Shown: piece after piece, positions 17,084 through 24,036 of the stretch
Position numbering within the stretch: the stretch's first letter is position 1
Layout of the letters: each line of letters opens with the position of its first letter
Assembly: GCA_028280405.1 (NCBI GenBank)
Contig: JANQLW010000053.1
Coordinates: 59,816 to 123,815 of the forward strand
Reading direction: 5' to 3'
DNA from: Bacteroidales bacterium
GTDB taxonomy: Bacteria > Bacteroidota > Bacteroidia > Bacteroidales > GCA-2711565
Length of the DNA stretch: 64,000 bases
Made by a program: the position numbers and the translations under genes
The notes under the pieces: model-generated
The model's input: the letters and a program-made list of their open reading frames with translations, nothing else
What the model was told of the DNA's origin: nothing
Databases searched by the model: none

Positions 17084-17104
17084 TATTGATTATTGTTTAT
17101 TGAT
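17084..17104. repeat. three heptamers TATTGAT/TATTGTT
   Basis: TATTGAT TATTGTT TATTGAT, abutting the stop codon of the DUF1641 gene. Another example of the seven-base period seen in several intergenic regions. Confidence 0.6.
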
Positions 17105-17784
17105 TATTTCTTTAGTTGAGGATTTTCATTGGCTATATTTTTCAGGAAAGTGATCATAAAGCCAAGTCCCTTTTTCATTTCTGGAGAATTCATTTCCTTA
17201 AAGACTTTCCATAATGAATACTCAGGTATATTTTCATTATCCAAATTTTTATAAACATCGATCCCATTATTCAATGCTTTCAATATATCCGGTTGTGTCA
17301 AGCTTTTCACAGTTTCCAGGATGGTCACTATATTATCTGCCAATAATCTAACATCCTCTTTACTGAAATGTGTAATTACATTATCTGCAACATTAGCTAA
17401 TTCACGAATAAAATCAAAATAGCCTTTTTGTTCCAGTTCATTCATTTTATGAATACCGTCCAGTCCGATTTGCCGTACAATAGGAGAAACGTCTTTCATC
17501 AAATCATTCGCACTTTCAAGCATTTCAAACATTTCATTAATTGTATTAATATTTCGTACGAATTTGAACAATAATTGCTTCACAGCTTCTCCATCAAGTT
17601 CAATTCCGGCATTGTCCAATTCAACAACACTCGATTTAAATACATCTTTTCCTATTAACGAAACATCCTCCATTAAATCTTCCACCGACTGACGGGTTTG
17701 CTTTTGGGCATAAACTTCTTCCAAAACAAGATCCAATTTGCGGTTTATTTCATCAATTTGAGTTTGTATATTTTGATCTGCCAT
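17104..17784 (-). CDS. DUF1641 protein
   Basis: 226 aa, largely helical and soluble by composition, with an N-terminal coiled-coil-like segment (MADQNIQTQIDEINRKLD) and the helical DUF1641 core near 110-200. DUF1641 proteins are repeatedly encoded beside SQR-like flavoproteins in bacteria and archaea, as here (20 bases after the SQR gene), and may be an accessory or membrane-docking partner. No catalytic motif is visible; biochemical role unknown. Confidence 0.8.
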   Translation of the reverse strand: MADQNIQTQIDEINRKLDLVLEEVYAQKQTRQSVEDLMEDVSLIGKDVFKSSVVELDNAGIELDGEAVKQLLFKFVRNINTINEMFEMLESANDLMKDVSPIVRQIGLDGIHKMNELEQKGYFDFIRELANVADNVITHFSKEDVRLLADNIVTILETVKSLTQPDILKALNNGIDVYKNLDNENIPEYSLWKVFKEMNSPEMKKGLGFMITFLKNIANENPQLKK

Positions 17785-17803
17785 TTTTATTCTCTATTAC
17801 AGA

Positions 17804-19033
17804 TTATAATTTTTTACCGGCCATTTGCATTTCAGAATCAATCGGCATTTCCTTTCCTTTTAATAAGATATGCCAGTATATCCATCTGAATATCAACTTC
17901 CCGTAATGGTTCATTCTACTAACCTTTAACAAACCAAAAGGACCTAATCCAGGGAATGGGAATGAACCCGGAAGGGGCTCAGTATCATAATTAAAATCAA
18001 TCAAAGTTCCTTTACCATATCCTGTTTCAATATAGCAATTAGCATGTCCATCAAAATGACCGGTAAACGGACGGTTTTCAATAGCACATAATAAGTTTTC
18101 TTCCAGAATGTCAGCTTCAAAATGAACTACCGAACCGGCTTTAGATGTTGGAACATCAGCAGCATCTCCGATCACAAAGATATTTTCTGCTCTTTTGGAC
18201 TGAAGCGTATGTTTATCTGTTGGCACAAATCCCAAATCGTCGCCCATACCACTACGCTCAATCATCGGATCACCCATATTTGTTGGAATACTTACCAAGC
18301 AATCAAACTCTACTTCAGTTCCACCATAATCTACAATTTTCTTATTTTCATTATCAACCTCCATTATATTAAAATCCGGAATGATAGTGATATTCTTCTG
18401 AACCAATAATTCTCCAAGCATTTTCGTAGCCCGAGGCTTCGTAAATGCTCCTGGCAATGGGGTAACATAAGTAATATCTACTTTATCACGCATTCCTCTT
18501 TCCGTAAAAAACGCATCCGCAAAGAAAGCAAATTCAAGAGGTGCTACAGGGCATTTAAATGGAAGTTCAGCTATGTTTATAACCAGTTTTCCACCTTTCC
18601 ATGTTTTAAAATAATCGGCTAATGCCAAAGCTCCTTCGATGGTATAGAAGTCAAATATATTTTTATACCATAAGTCTCCCTTTAATCCATCTACCTCTTC
18701 CGGAGCAGTTCGCGTACCTGTGGCAATAATTAAATAATCATAGTTAAGAACGACTCCGCCCTCCAATAAAACAGAATTATCATCAGGTTCAATTTTATCT
18801 ATTTTAGAATAAATCACATTAACCCCTACCGGAAAGAAATCGCTTTTGGGTTTGATCACATCCTTTTTCCCATACATCCCAAATGGAATAAACAGAAAGC
18901 CCGGCTGATAATAGTGTGTTTTATGCTGATCAACGATGGTAATATCCCAATCCTCTCTAGCAAGAGCTTTTCGCATCTTATTTGCCATGATTGTACCACC
19001 TGTTCCAGCTCCAAGAATCAATAATCTTTTCAT
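17804..19033 (-). CDS. sulfide:quinone oxidoreductase-like flavoprotein
   Basis: Peripheral membrane flavoprotein that oxidises sulfide to sulfane sulfur and reduces quinone. Start at 19033 (MKRLLILGAG); the longer frame from 19072 adds 13 residues without merit. 409 aa: FAD-binding LGAGTGGT (8-14), second ATGTRTAP, C161 in FKCPVAPLEF at the position of the catalytic disulfide cysteine of SQRs, a further cysteine in HANCYIETGYGKG near 340, and VIGDAADVPTSKAG binding FAD. It resembles the type III SQR branch, some members of which carry selenocysteine; this one uses Cys. First gene of the DUF1641-TusE-DsrE2 operon. Confidence 0.88.
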   Translation of the reverse strand: MKRLLILGAGTGGTIMANKMRKALAREDWDITIVDQHKTHYYQPGFLFIPFGMYGKKDVIKPKSDFFPVGVNVIYSKIDKIEPDDNSVLLEGGVVLNYDYLIIATGTRTAPEEVDGLKGDLWYKNIFDFYTIEGALALADYFKTWKGGKLVINIAELPFKCPVAPLEFAFFADAFFTERGMRDKVDITYVTPLPGAFTKPRATKMLGELLVQKNITIIPDFNIMEVDNENKKIVDYGGTEVEFDCLVSIPTNMGDPMIERSGMGDDLGFVPTDKHTLQSKRAENIFVIGDAADVPTSKAGSVVHFEADILEENLLCAIENRPFTGHFDGHANCYIETGYGKGTLIDFNYDTEPLPGSFPFPGLGPFGLLKVSRMNHYGKLIFRWIYWHILLKGKEMPIDSEMQMAGKKL

Positions 19034-19095
19034 GTATTTAAAATTTATATTTTTAGTTGTCACATGAAACATCCATGTTATATTCTCCCCTTGTT

Positions 19096-19111
19096 TGAGA
19101 ATTCATTCTCA
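19096..19111. promoter_or_regulatory. inverted repeat TGAGAAT-TC-ATTCTCA
   Basis: Seven-base arms with a 2-base centre, 63 bases ahead of the SQR start. It is unlike the Fnr-type sites, so it could bind another regulator. Suggestive only. Confidence 0.4.
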
Positions 19112-19197
19112 TGCATATTTCATATATAGATTGTTTAAATTTAATTCGTATGTTTGTATCTAAATATCTGATTAACCTACTATTTTTATAAGTGTTA

Positions 19198-19205
19198 CAA
19201 ACATA
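19198..19205 (-). promoter_or_regulatory. predicted -7 element for the SQR operon (TAtgTTTG)
   Basis: Minus-strand TAnnTTTG match in the divergent control region. The Fnr-like palindrome at 19239-19252 would be centred about 50 bases upstream of its start point. Confidence 0.35.
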
Positions 19206-19238
19206 ACAAGCACCTAAAACATATGCAACTTTTTAGAT

Positions 19239-19252
19239 ATGATATATATCAT
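19239..19252. promoter_or_regulatory. Fnr-type operator ATGATATATATCAT
   Basis: Perfect 14-base palindrome fitting NTGAT-N4-ATCAN (Fnr consensus TTGAT-N4-ATCAA). It lies just before the -7 element of the Crp/Fnr gene at 19297, where binding would block RNA polymerase, and upstream of the SQR operon promoter. Confidence 0.6.
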
Positions 19253-19258
19253 GACATT

Positions 19259-19266
19259 TATATTTG
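19259..19266 (+). promoter_or_regulatory. predicted -7 element TAtaTTTG
   Basis: TAnnTTTG match 31 bases before the ATG at 19297, 7 bases after the Fnr-type palindrome. Confidence 0.45.
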
Positions 19267-19296
19267 TATATATGTTTGAGTTTAACATCTAATTTT

Positions 19297-19992
19297 ATGA
19301 GAGAATTGCCTAGCCTTAATCATTGCAGTACCTGTGTGTATAAAAATTTGCTTTTTGGAAATTTAAATACGGAAGATTTAAATTTTTTAAATGAGAGTAA
19401 GAAGGAGATTGAATTTAAGAAAGGGGAAATTATCAGTGAAGAAGGTACAGAAATCACATCTTTTCTATATTTAAAACAGGGCCTTGTTAAGCTATACAAA
19501 AAAAATCCACTGCATAAAGATCAGATTATCAGTATAGCCAAGCCTCGTGATTTTGTTAGTCTATTAAGTATATTTTCAGAATCTACCTATAAATATTCCA
19601 TTAGTGCTTTAGAAGATACTATCGTGTGTTCGGTTGACATTAAAGCGATGAAAGATGTCATTAGTAGAGACGGGAAATTTGCCATAGAGATTTTAAATAA
19701 GATGAGTAAAATGTACGATGACATTTTAGAAACCCGTTTTGAAATAAACAAAAAACATTTAAGAGGTAGAATTGCTTATATCCTATTATATTTTTCAAAT
19801 CACATTTATCAATCAGACGAATTCGACATTCCAATTTCCAGAAGAGAAATTGCCGAATTAATTGAAATGACCACTGAAAATGTAATCCGCATACTTTCCG
19901 AATTTCGCAAGGATAGCATCATTAAGATTGATGGAAAGAAGATTTATTTATTAGAACCGGAAAGACTGGAAAGTATTTGTAAATTGGGATAA
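19297..19992 (+). CDS. Crp/Fnr family regulator with three of four Fe-S cysteines
   Basis: 231 aa transcription factor; start at 19297 (MRELPSLNHC) rather than 19264, which adds 11 residues. Cyclic-nucleotide-like sensor domain about 25-140 and HTH_Crp about 160-215. Aligned with E. coli Fnr, C10 and C13 are present, the third N-terminal ligand (position 19) is Leu, and C111 is present. Recognition helix reads EMTTENVIRILSEF, with the Glu and Arg used by Fnr but Ile for its Ser. A partial ligand set could still hold a labile cluster. Divergent from the SQR operon, with an Fnr-type palindrome between, so it probably controls that operon and itself. Confidence 0.88.
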   Translation: MRELPSLNHCSTCVYKNLLFGNLNTEDLNFLNESKKEIEFKKGEIISEEGTEITSFLYLKQGLVKLYKKNPLHKDQIISIAKPRDFVSLLSIFSESTYKYSISALEDTIVCSVDIKAMKDVISRDGKFAIEILNKMSKMYDDILETRFEINKKHLRGRIAYILLYFSNHIYQSDEFDIPISRREIAELIEMTTENVIRILSEFRKDSIIKIDGKKIYLLEPERLESICKLG

Positions 19993-20022
19993 AAACCTTG
20001 ATTTCAACTCACTAATCCAAGA

Positions 20023-20050
20023 AACCTGCAACCTGCAACTTGTAACAATT
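20023..20050 (+). repeat. heptamer array AACCTGC AACCTGC AACTTGT AACAATT
   Basis: Four units of seven bases, all beginning AAC, just after the Crp/Fnr gene. Confidence 0.7.
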
Positions 20051-20060
20051 ATAATTAACA

Positions 20061-20092
20061 TAAAAAAGGCTATCGAAAAAATATCGATAGCC
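20061..20092 (-). terminator. terminator of the molybdoenzyme-rhodanese operon
   Basis: Nine-base stem GGCTATCGA / TCGATAGCC with 7-base loop and a T run only on the minus strand, 27 bases after the last rhodanese gene. Confidence 0.85.
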
Positions 20093-20099
20093 AATCTTT

Positions 20100-20120
20100 A
20101 ATAGTCAATAGTCAACAATT
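20100..20120 (+). repeat. heptamer array AATAGTC AATAGTC AACAATT
   Basis: Three units of seven bases touching the stop codon of the rhodanese gene; together with 20023-20050 it flanks the terminator. Confidence 0.6.
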
Positions 20121-20763
20121 AACAACCGCCTTCTATAACGGTTTCCTTTTTTTTCCTTGTAGGAATGATAGATTCATACTCTACCTTTTCATCTTCAATA
20201 ATACTACCACTTGTTAGCTTATCCATAATTTCAACAAAGCTATATTTCGGTTCTTCTACAAAGTATTGAGGGATCTCGGATTCACTGAACATATCAAATG
20301 TTTCGCCTGAATAATACCCATACCCACCTTGTAAAACTTTTACATTCGAATAACCTAATTGTTGCAACAACATCCAACTGCCGTTTGCTTCAAGCTGGTC
20401 ATAGCCACAAAGAACAACTGTAACAGAATCCTTTTTCATTTGATCAAAAAATTCAATATTTTCTTTGGCAAATAGATTCTGATAGGGAATATTTTTAGAC
20501 CCCTGAATATTTCCTTTTACAAATTCATAAGGATTTCGGATATCAACCACTTTATAGCCTTTGGTCTCACTATCGATGATTTCCATCAATTCATCCGGAT
20601 TCATTTCATCCTCTAAAGATAATATTTGCTCAAGGGATTGTTCCAATGTAAGTTTATACTCAAATTCAGGTTTCGACATGGTAATAAAACCTATTACCAA
20701 AAGAGAAACAAAAATGAGTACTGCTATTGATAAACGATTTGTTTTTAGATTGGTGTCCTTCAT
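20119..20763 (-). CDS. membrane-anchored rhodanese with C-terminal GGC tail
   Basis: 214 aa sulfurtransferase. N-terminal anchor at about 11-30 with the domain predicted on the periplasmic side. Rhodanese domain about 50-150: VVDIRNPYEF, GSKNIPY and the catalytic loop VVLCGYDQLEANG with C119, then GYSNVKVLQGGY. After a variable stretch the protein ends RKKKETVIEGGC, identical over twelve residues to the end of the neighbouring rhodanese although the DNA differs. Only two cysteines: C119 and the terminal one. The tail looks like a second sulfur-carrying site. Last gene of the operon that starts with the molybdoenzyme. Confidence 0.87.
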   Translation of the reverse strand: MKDTNLKTNRLSIAVLIFVSLLVIGFITMSKPEFEYKLTLEQSLEQILSLEDEMNPDELMEIIDSETKGYKVVDIRNPYEFVKGNIQGSKNIPYQNLFAKENIEFFDQMKKDSVTVVLCGYDQLEANGSWMLLQQLGYSNVKVLQGGYGYYSGETFDMFSESEIPQYFVEEPKYSFVEIMDKLTSGSIIEDEKVEYESIIPTRKKKETVIEGGC

Positions 20764-20781
20764 AATTAAAATCTTTTAAAA

Positions 20782-21396
20782 TTAGCAACCTCCTTCAATT
20801 ACAGTTTCTTTTTTCTTTCTGGTAAAAGTAAGTGATTCTGCTTCTACATCTTCTATATTTAAACTACCTCCACTAAAATACTGACGGGCCCCTTTACGAA
20901 ATTCATAAAGATCGAATTCAGTACTGGATGCAGTAGCAGCCGGCCTTTTAGGTTGGATAATTGTTTCGAACCAATGATTCAAACCACCTTTCATTACATA
21001 TAGGTTTTTATAACCCATACGTTTTGCCAGCATCCATGCCTGTTCAGCATATATGTCGCCATTGGAATAAAAAACCAGATCTACACCATCCTGTTCCAGA
21101 TAATCTACCCAATCAGGATTTAGAATTTCTTCCAAGGGAATATTTGCAGCTCCGGGTAAAGAGAATTCTTCATAATAATCAACCATGCGAACATCAATAA
21201 GGAATAAGCTTGGGTCCTGATTAATAATTCTTTCTGCCACTTCATCAGTAGATACAAAGCGCGTTTGATCTTTTAATTCCGACAAAATGTTTTCTGCTTG
21301 CGTTTCATAGTCGGCTTTTGGATCCGGAAGAAAAAATAATCCCGCACCCAGTGCCAGTAATAAAATTGCAAAAAAGATATATCTTATATTCATCAT
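20782..21396 (-). CDS. membrane-anchored rhodanese homologue lacking the catalytic Cys, GGC tail
   Basis: Start at 21396 (MMNIRYIFFAI), which begins the membrane anchor and avoids overlap with the upstream gene; about 204 aa. Rhodanese fold is clear (LFLIDVRMVDYY, GAANIPLEEIL, GYKNLYVMKGGLNHW), but the active-site loop is VFYSNGDIYAEQAW, with no cysteine. The whole protein has a single cysteine, the final residue of RKKKETVIEGGC. It cannot be an ordinary rhodanese; sulfur binding on the tail, or a structural role with the active sister gene 18 bases downstream, are the options. Confidence 0.85.
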   Translation of the reverse strand: MMNIRYIFFAILLLALGAGLFFLPDPKADYETQAENILSELKDQTRFVSTDEVAERIINQDPSLFLIDVRMVDYYEEFSLPGAANIPLEEILNPDWVDYLEQDGVDLVFYSNGDIYAEQAWMLAKRMGYKNLYVMKGGLNHWFETIIQPKRPAATASSTEFDLYEFRKGARQYFSGGSLNIEDVEAESLTFTRKKKETVIEGGC

Positions 21397-21404
21397 ATAA
21401 TATT

Positions 21405-21995
21405 TTAATATTCTACTTTTTTCACTCTTTTTTGGATAATGCCTGTCATATAGAACATTCCCAATGCAATAATGATCAATCCGAATACAAACCAATCCCT
21501 TGGTATGCCAAGCGATTCATAAACTTTTACCGGCCCCAGATTTTCACTATTATAAATTCCTTCGAATAGAGGAAATGCTTCAGAAAATATAAATATTCCT
21601 AAAAACAGTCCACCCGTAAAAACCCAGGCATCAATTTTACCTATTGCAGCACCTACTAAACTGGTACCCGGACAAAATCCACCCATAATAAATCCTAATC
21701 CCATAATAACACCTCCTACAATCAGGGCTGTTACATAAAATTGGTTTACAAAAACCAGACTTAGATCTATCCATCCCATATATTCAAAATAGATTAATCC
21801 TACAGCTACAGTAATAGCTGCACTAAAGAAAAATTTCAATACAATGAAATCATATCCGTAAAATACACCGGCTAATTTTCTGGATGAGGAAAATCCTGAT
21901 GATTCAAGGAAAAATCCAAAAACCATCCCGATTAAGAGTGCAATTACATGATTCCATTCTGACGCAATAATATCCTGACTAATTAATGGTCCCAT
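21405..21995 (-). CDS. YeeE/YedE family half-transporter
   Basis: 196 aa membrane protein with about five to six helices. Conserved cysteine motif GGFCPGTSLVGAAIGK near residue 107, as in YeeE-type thiosulfate importers where such cysteines relay thiosulfate through the membrane. Pairs with the next upstream gene (20-base gap), which has the sister motif; together they correspond to the two halves of one YeeE/YedE protein. Encoded between the molybdoenzyme and rhodaneses, so it likely moves a sulfur compound. Some family members are tied to selenium metabolism; substrate not shown. Confidence 0.87.
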   Translation of the reverse strand: MGPLISQDIIASEWNHVIALLIGMVFGFFLESSGFSSSRKLAGVFYGYDFIVLKFFFSAAITVAVGLIYFEYMGWIDLSLVFVNQFYVTALIVGGVIMGLGFIMGGFCPGTSLVGAAIGKIDAWVFTGGLFLGIFIFSEAFPLFEGIYNSENLGPVKVYESLGIPRDWFVFGLIIIALGMFYMTGIIQKRVKKVEY

Positions 21996-22015
21996 ATCTT
22001 TATATCATTTAACGA

Positions 22016-22531
22016 TTAAATCCAGTTTTTTCTAAAAAAGTATGCTGCAATAAATGCCGTACCAAAAATGCTTATCATGGAAATGAATCCGGCAGTTGAC
22101 AAAACAGCCATTCCACTTAAAGCACCTCCACTGGTACATCCTCTACCGAGCTGGCTTCCTATTCCAAATAGCAAACCACCTAATGCAGCAAAAATTAATC
22201 TTCTTCTGGAAGAAATTTTAGGAGAATGTTCTACTTTCCATTTTAGTCTTCCGGCTAATGATCCTGATAATAAACCACCGGCTAATATGCCCAATACTTC
22301 AAATACCAGCCAGGTATTCATAGGATGTTTATCATCACTGATAAATTTGCTCATATATTCTGAGTCTTTAGCATGATCAGGAGCAATTGAATGTACCGTA
22401 GTAACTACAGTATTTTTAACAGCTCCACTGGCACCCAATCCCCGGCCTGTAATATAAAAGGTTGCAAGTAACAGTAGACCAACCATTACACCGCCAAAGT
22501 ATGGGTTAAAATAATTTTTACTTCTATCCAT
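22016..22531 (-). CDS. YeeE/YedE family half-transporter
   Basis: 171 aa membrane protein with about four helices: a first hydrophobic helix near 12-30, a periplasmic-looking loop, and the conserved motif GSQLGRGCTSGGALSG near 125-140 with its single functional cysteine. It is the other half of a split YeeE/YedE transporter with the gene 20 bases downstream. Preceded by the NrfD-like gene at 18 bases. Likely transports thiosulfate or another sulfane-sulfur compound; inference from family and context. Confidence 0.87.
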   Translation of the reverse strand: MDRSKNYFNPYFGGVMVGLLLLATFYITGRGLGASGAVKNTVVTTVHSIAPDHAKDSEYMSKFISDDKHPMNTWLVFEVLGILAGGLLSGSLAGRLKWKVEHSPKISSRRRLIFAALGGLLFGIGSQLGRGCTSGGALSGMAVLSTAGFISMISIFGTAFIAAYFFRKNWI

Positions 22532-22549
22532 TTTATTCTGTTTTCAATA

Positions 22550-23491
22550 TTAGTATAGATATCTTGTGATCTGTCCGGCTTCAACCATAATGAAACGAAA
22601 CATTAAACCACCAAATAAAATTAAAAATGCAGGTATCGCTACCGGAATTTTATATCCTCTCAACTTCATAATTTCAAGAACTGCAGGAAATACAAGCCCA
22701 AGAATTACAACAAACACCCAAAATGATACGGTAAATTGTCCTCCGAGAAATAAACCTACAGCCTGAATTTGAACAGCAGAACTTGCCAGGAACCCCATAA
22801 ACAGATGTGTAATAAAGAATAGTTCAATCATGATTAACATCAAATCAATTTTACTCATTAAAGTTCTTTCAAAATGATCTTTTGACATCCACATAATTGC
22901 AGCGGCACCAGTTGATAATCCGGATACCAGGAATAAAGGGCCCAAGATTGAAGTATTCCAAAGAGGCCGTGCATTGAAAGCCGATAGCAGGATCCCTGTA
23001 TAAATACCTAAAATTACAGACAATATCAATAATGCCCAGGCCATAGGTTTTCTGTTAGCAATTGCAAACTTTTCAAACTTATTCAGAAATTCAAATTTCC
23101 AATCCCACTTAGGAATTAGCTCTTTAATATAAGTTGCACACCAAATCATCGATAAGGGAGTAATGATCATCAATACCCAGGCTCCCCAGGACATTGGAGA
23201 TTCAAAACGAACAGTGGTATATAATTGCCAGAAATACAATTTATGTTTCAAATCAAGAAACAGGGCAAATAAACCCAGAACCAATGCAACAGGAACTAAA
23301 AATGTTGCCCACTTAACTGTAGTTGGCATTTGTTTTTCTTTTCCAAGAATTGTATAAAGTGCTGCAAAGAATAAAATACCTGCAGCCAGGCCTCCTAAGA
23401 ATAAATAAACCGGAATTTGCCAGTGCCAGATATTCAGATGAGGATCTATATTAGGGATATTTCTTCCGCTTATAAAAATTTCTTCTCTCAT
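22550..23491 (-). CDS. NrfD/PsrC family membrane quinone-reactive subunit
   Basis: 313 aa integral membrane protein with eight to nine helices, beginning HLNIWHWQIPVYLFLGGLAAG, the typical NrfD/PsrC N-terminus. It exchanges electrons between the quinone pool and the 4Fe-4S subunit of complex-iron-sulfur molybdoenzymes. Lies 11 bases after the 4Fe-4S subunit gene. Membrane helices carry few charged residues, and heme-binding histidine pairs are not evident, as in PsrC. Confidence 0.92.
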   Translation of the reverse strand: MREEIFISGRNIPNIDPHLNIWHWQIPVYLFLGGLAAGILFFAALYTILGKEKQMPTTVKWATFLVPVALVLGLFALFLDLKHKLYFWQLYTTVRFESPMSWGAWVLMIITPLSMIWCATYIKELIPKWDWKFEFLNKFEKFAIANRKPMAWALLILSVILGIYTGILLSAFNARPLWNTSILGPLFLVSGLSTGAAAIMWMSKDHFERTLMSKIDLMLIMIELFFITHLFMGFLASSAVQIQAVGLFLGGQFTVSFWVFVVILGLVFPAVLEIMKLRGYKIPVAIPAFLILFGGLMFRFIMVEAGQITRYLY

Positions 23492-23502
23492 AACTTCAAA
23501 AT

Positions 23503-24036
23503 TTAGATCAAATAAAATATTTGAGGTTTAGTACCGGCTTCCGGAGCCAGGGCTTTGTATTTTCTATTTCTCAAAGCTTTAGAAACATCACTTGCAGGAT
23601 CATCCAAATCACCAAAATACATGCAGTTAGTCGGACAAACTGATACACAAGACGGATCTTCACCTTTATCCACACGATGCTTACAAAAAGTACATTTATC
23701 TACATATCCATCGGGATGTGAATAGCGGGCATCATAAGGGCAAGATTGGATACATGCACCACAGCCAATACATTTATGAGGCTTCACTTTTATAATACCT
23801 CCATCGGCATAGTGGCTTGCTCCGGTTGGACAACAACGTACACAAGGTGAATTATCGCAATGGTTACATCGTTCCGAGCGTATTTCCATTTCCAAATTCG
23901 GATAAGTACCATCCATTACCTCAACTACCCAATCGCGGCAATATCCATGAGGCACATTATTTTCTGTTTGACAAGCAACTACACAGTCGCTACATCCGAC
24001 ACATTTTTTAGTGTCAATCGCCATTGCATATCTCAT
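23503..24036 (-). CDS. four-cluster ferredoxin-like subunit (PsrB/NrfC type)
   Basis: 177 aa electron-transfer subunit. Four cysteine groups for [4Fe-4S] clusters: CVGCSDCVVAC at the N-terminus, RCNHCDNSPCVRCCP, KCIGCGACIQSCP and KCTFC...CVSVCP. No own export signal, as expected for a subunit carried through Tat with its catalytic partner. Its ATG overlaps the stop of the molybdoenzyme gene (ATGA), so translation is coupled. Confidence 0.94.
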   Translation of the reverse strand: MRYAMAIDTKKCVGCSDCVVACQTENNVPHGYCRDWVVEVMDGTYPNLEMEIRSERCNHCDNSPCVRCCPTGASHYADGGIIKVKPHKCIGCGACIQSCPYDARYSHPDGYVDKCTFCKHRVDKGEDPSCVSVCPTNCMYFGDLDDPASDVSKALRNRKYKALAPEAGTKPQIFYLI

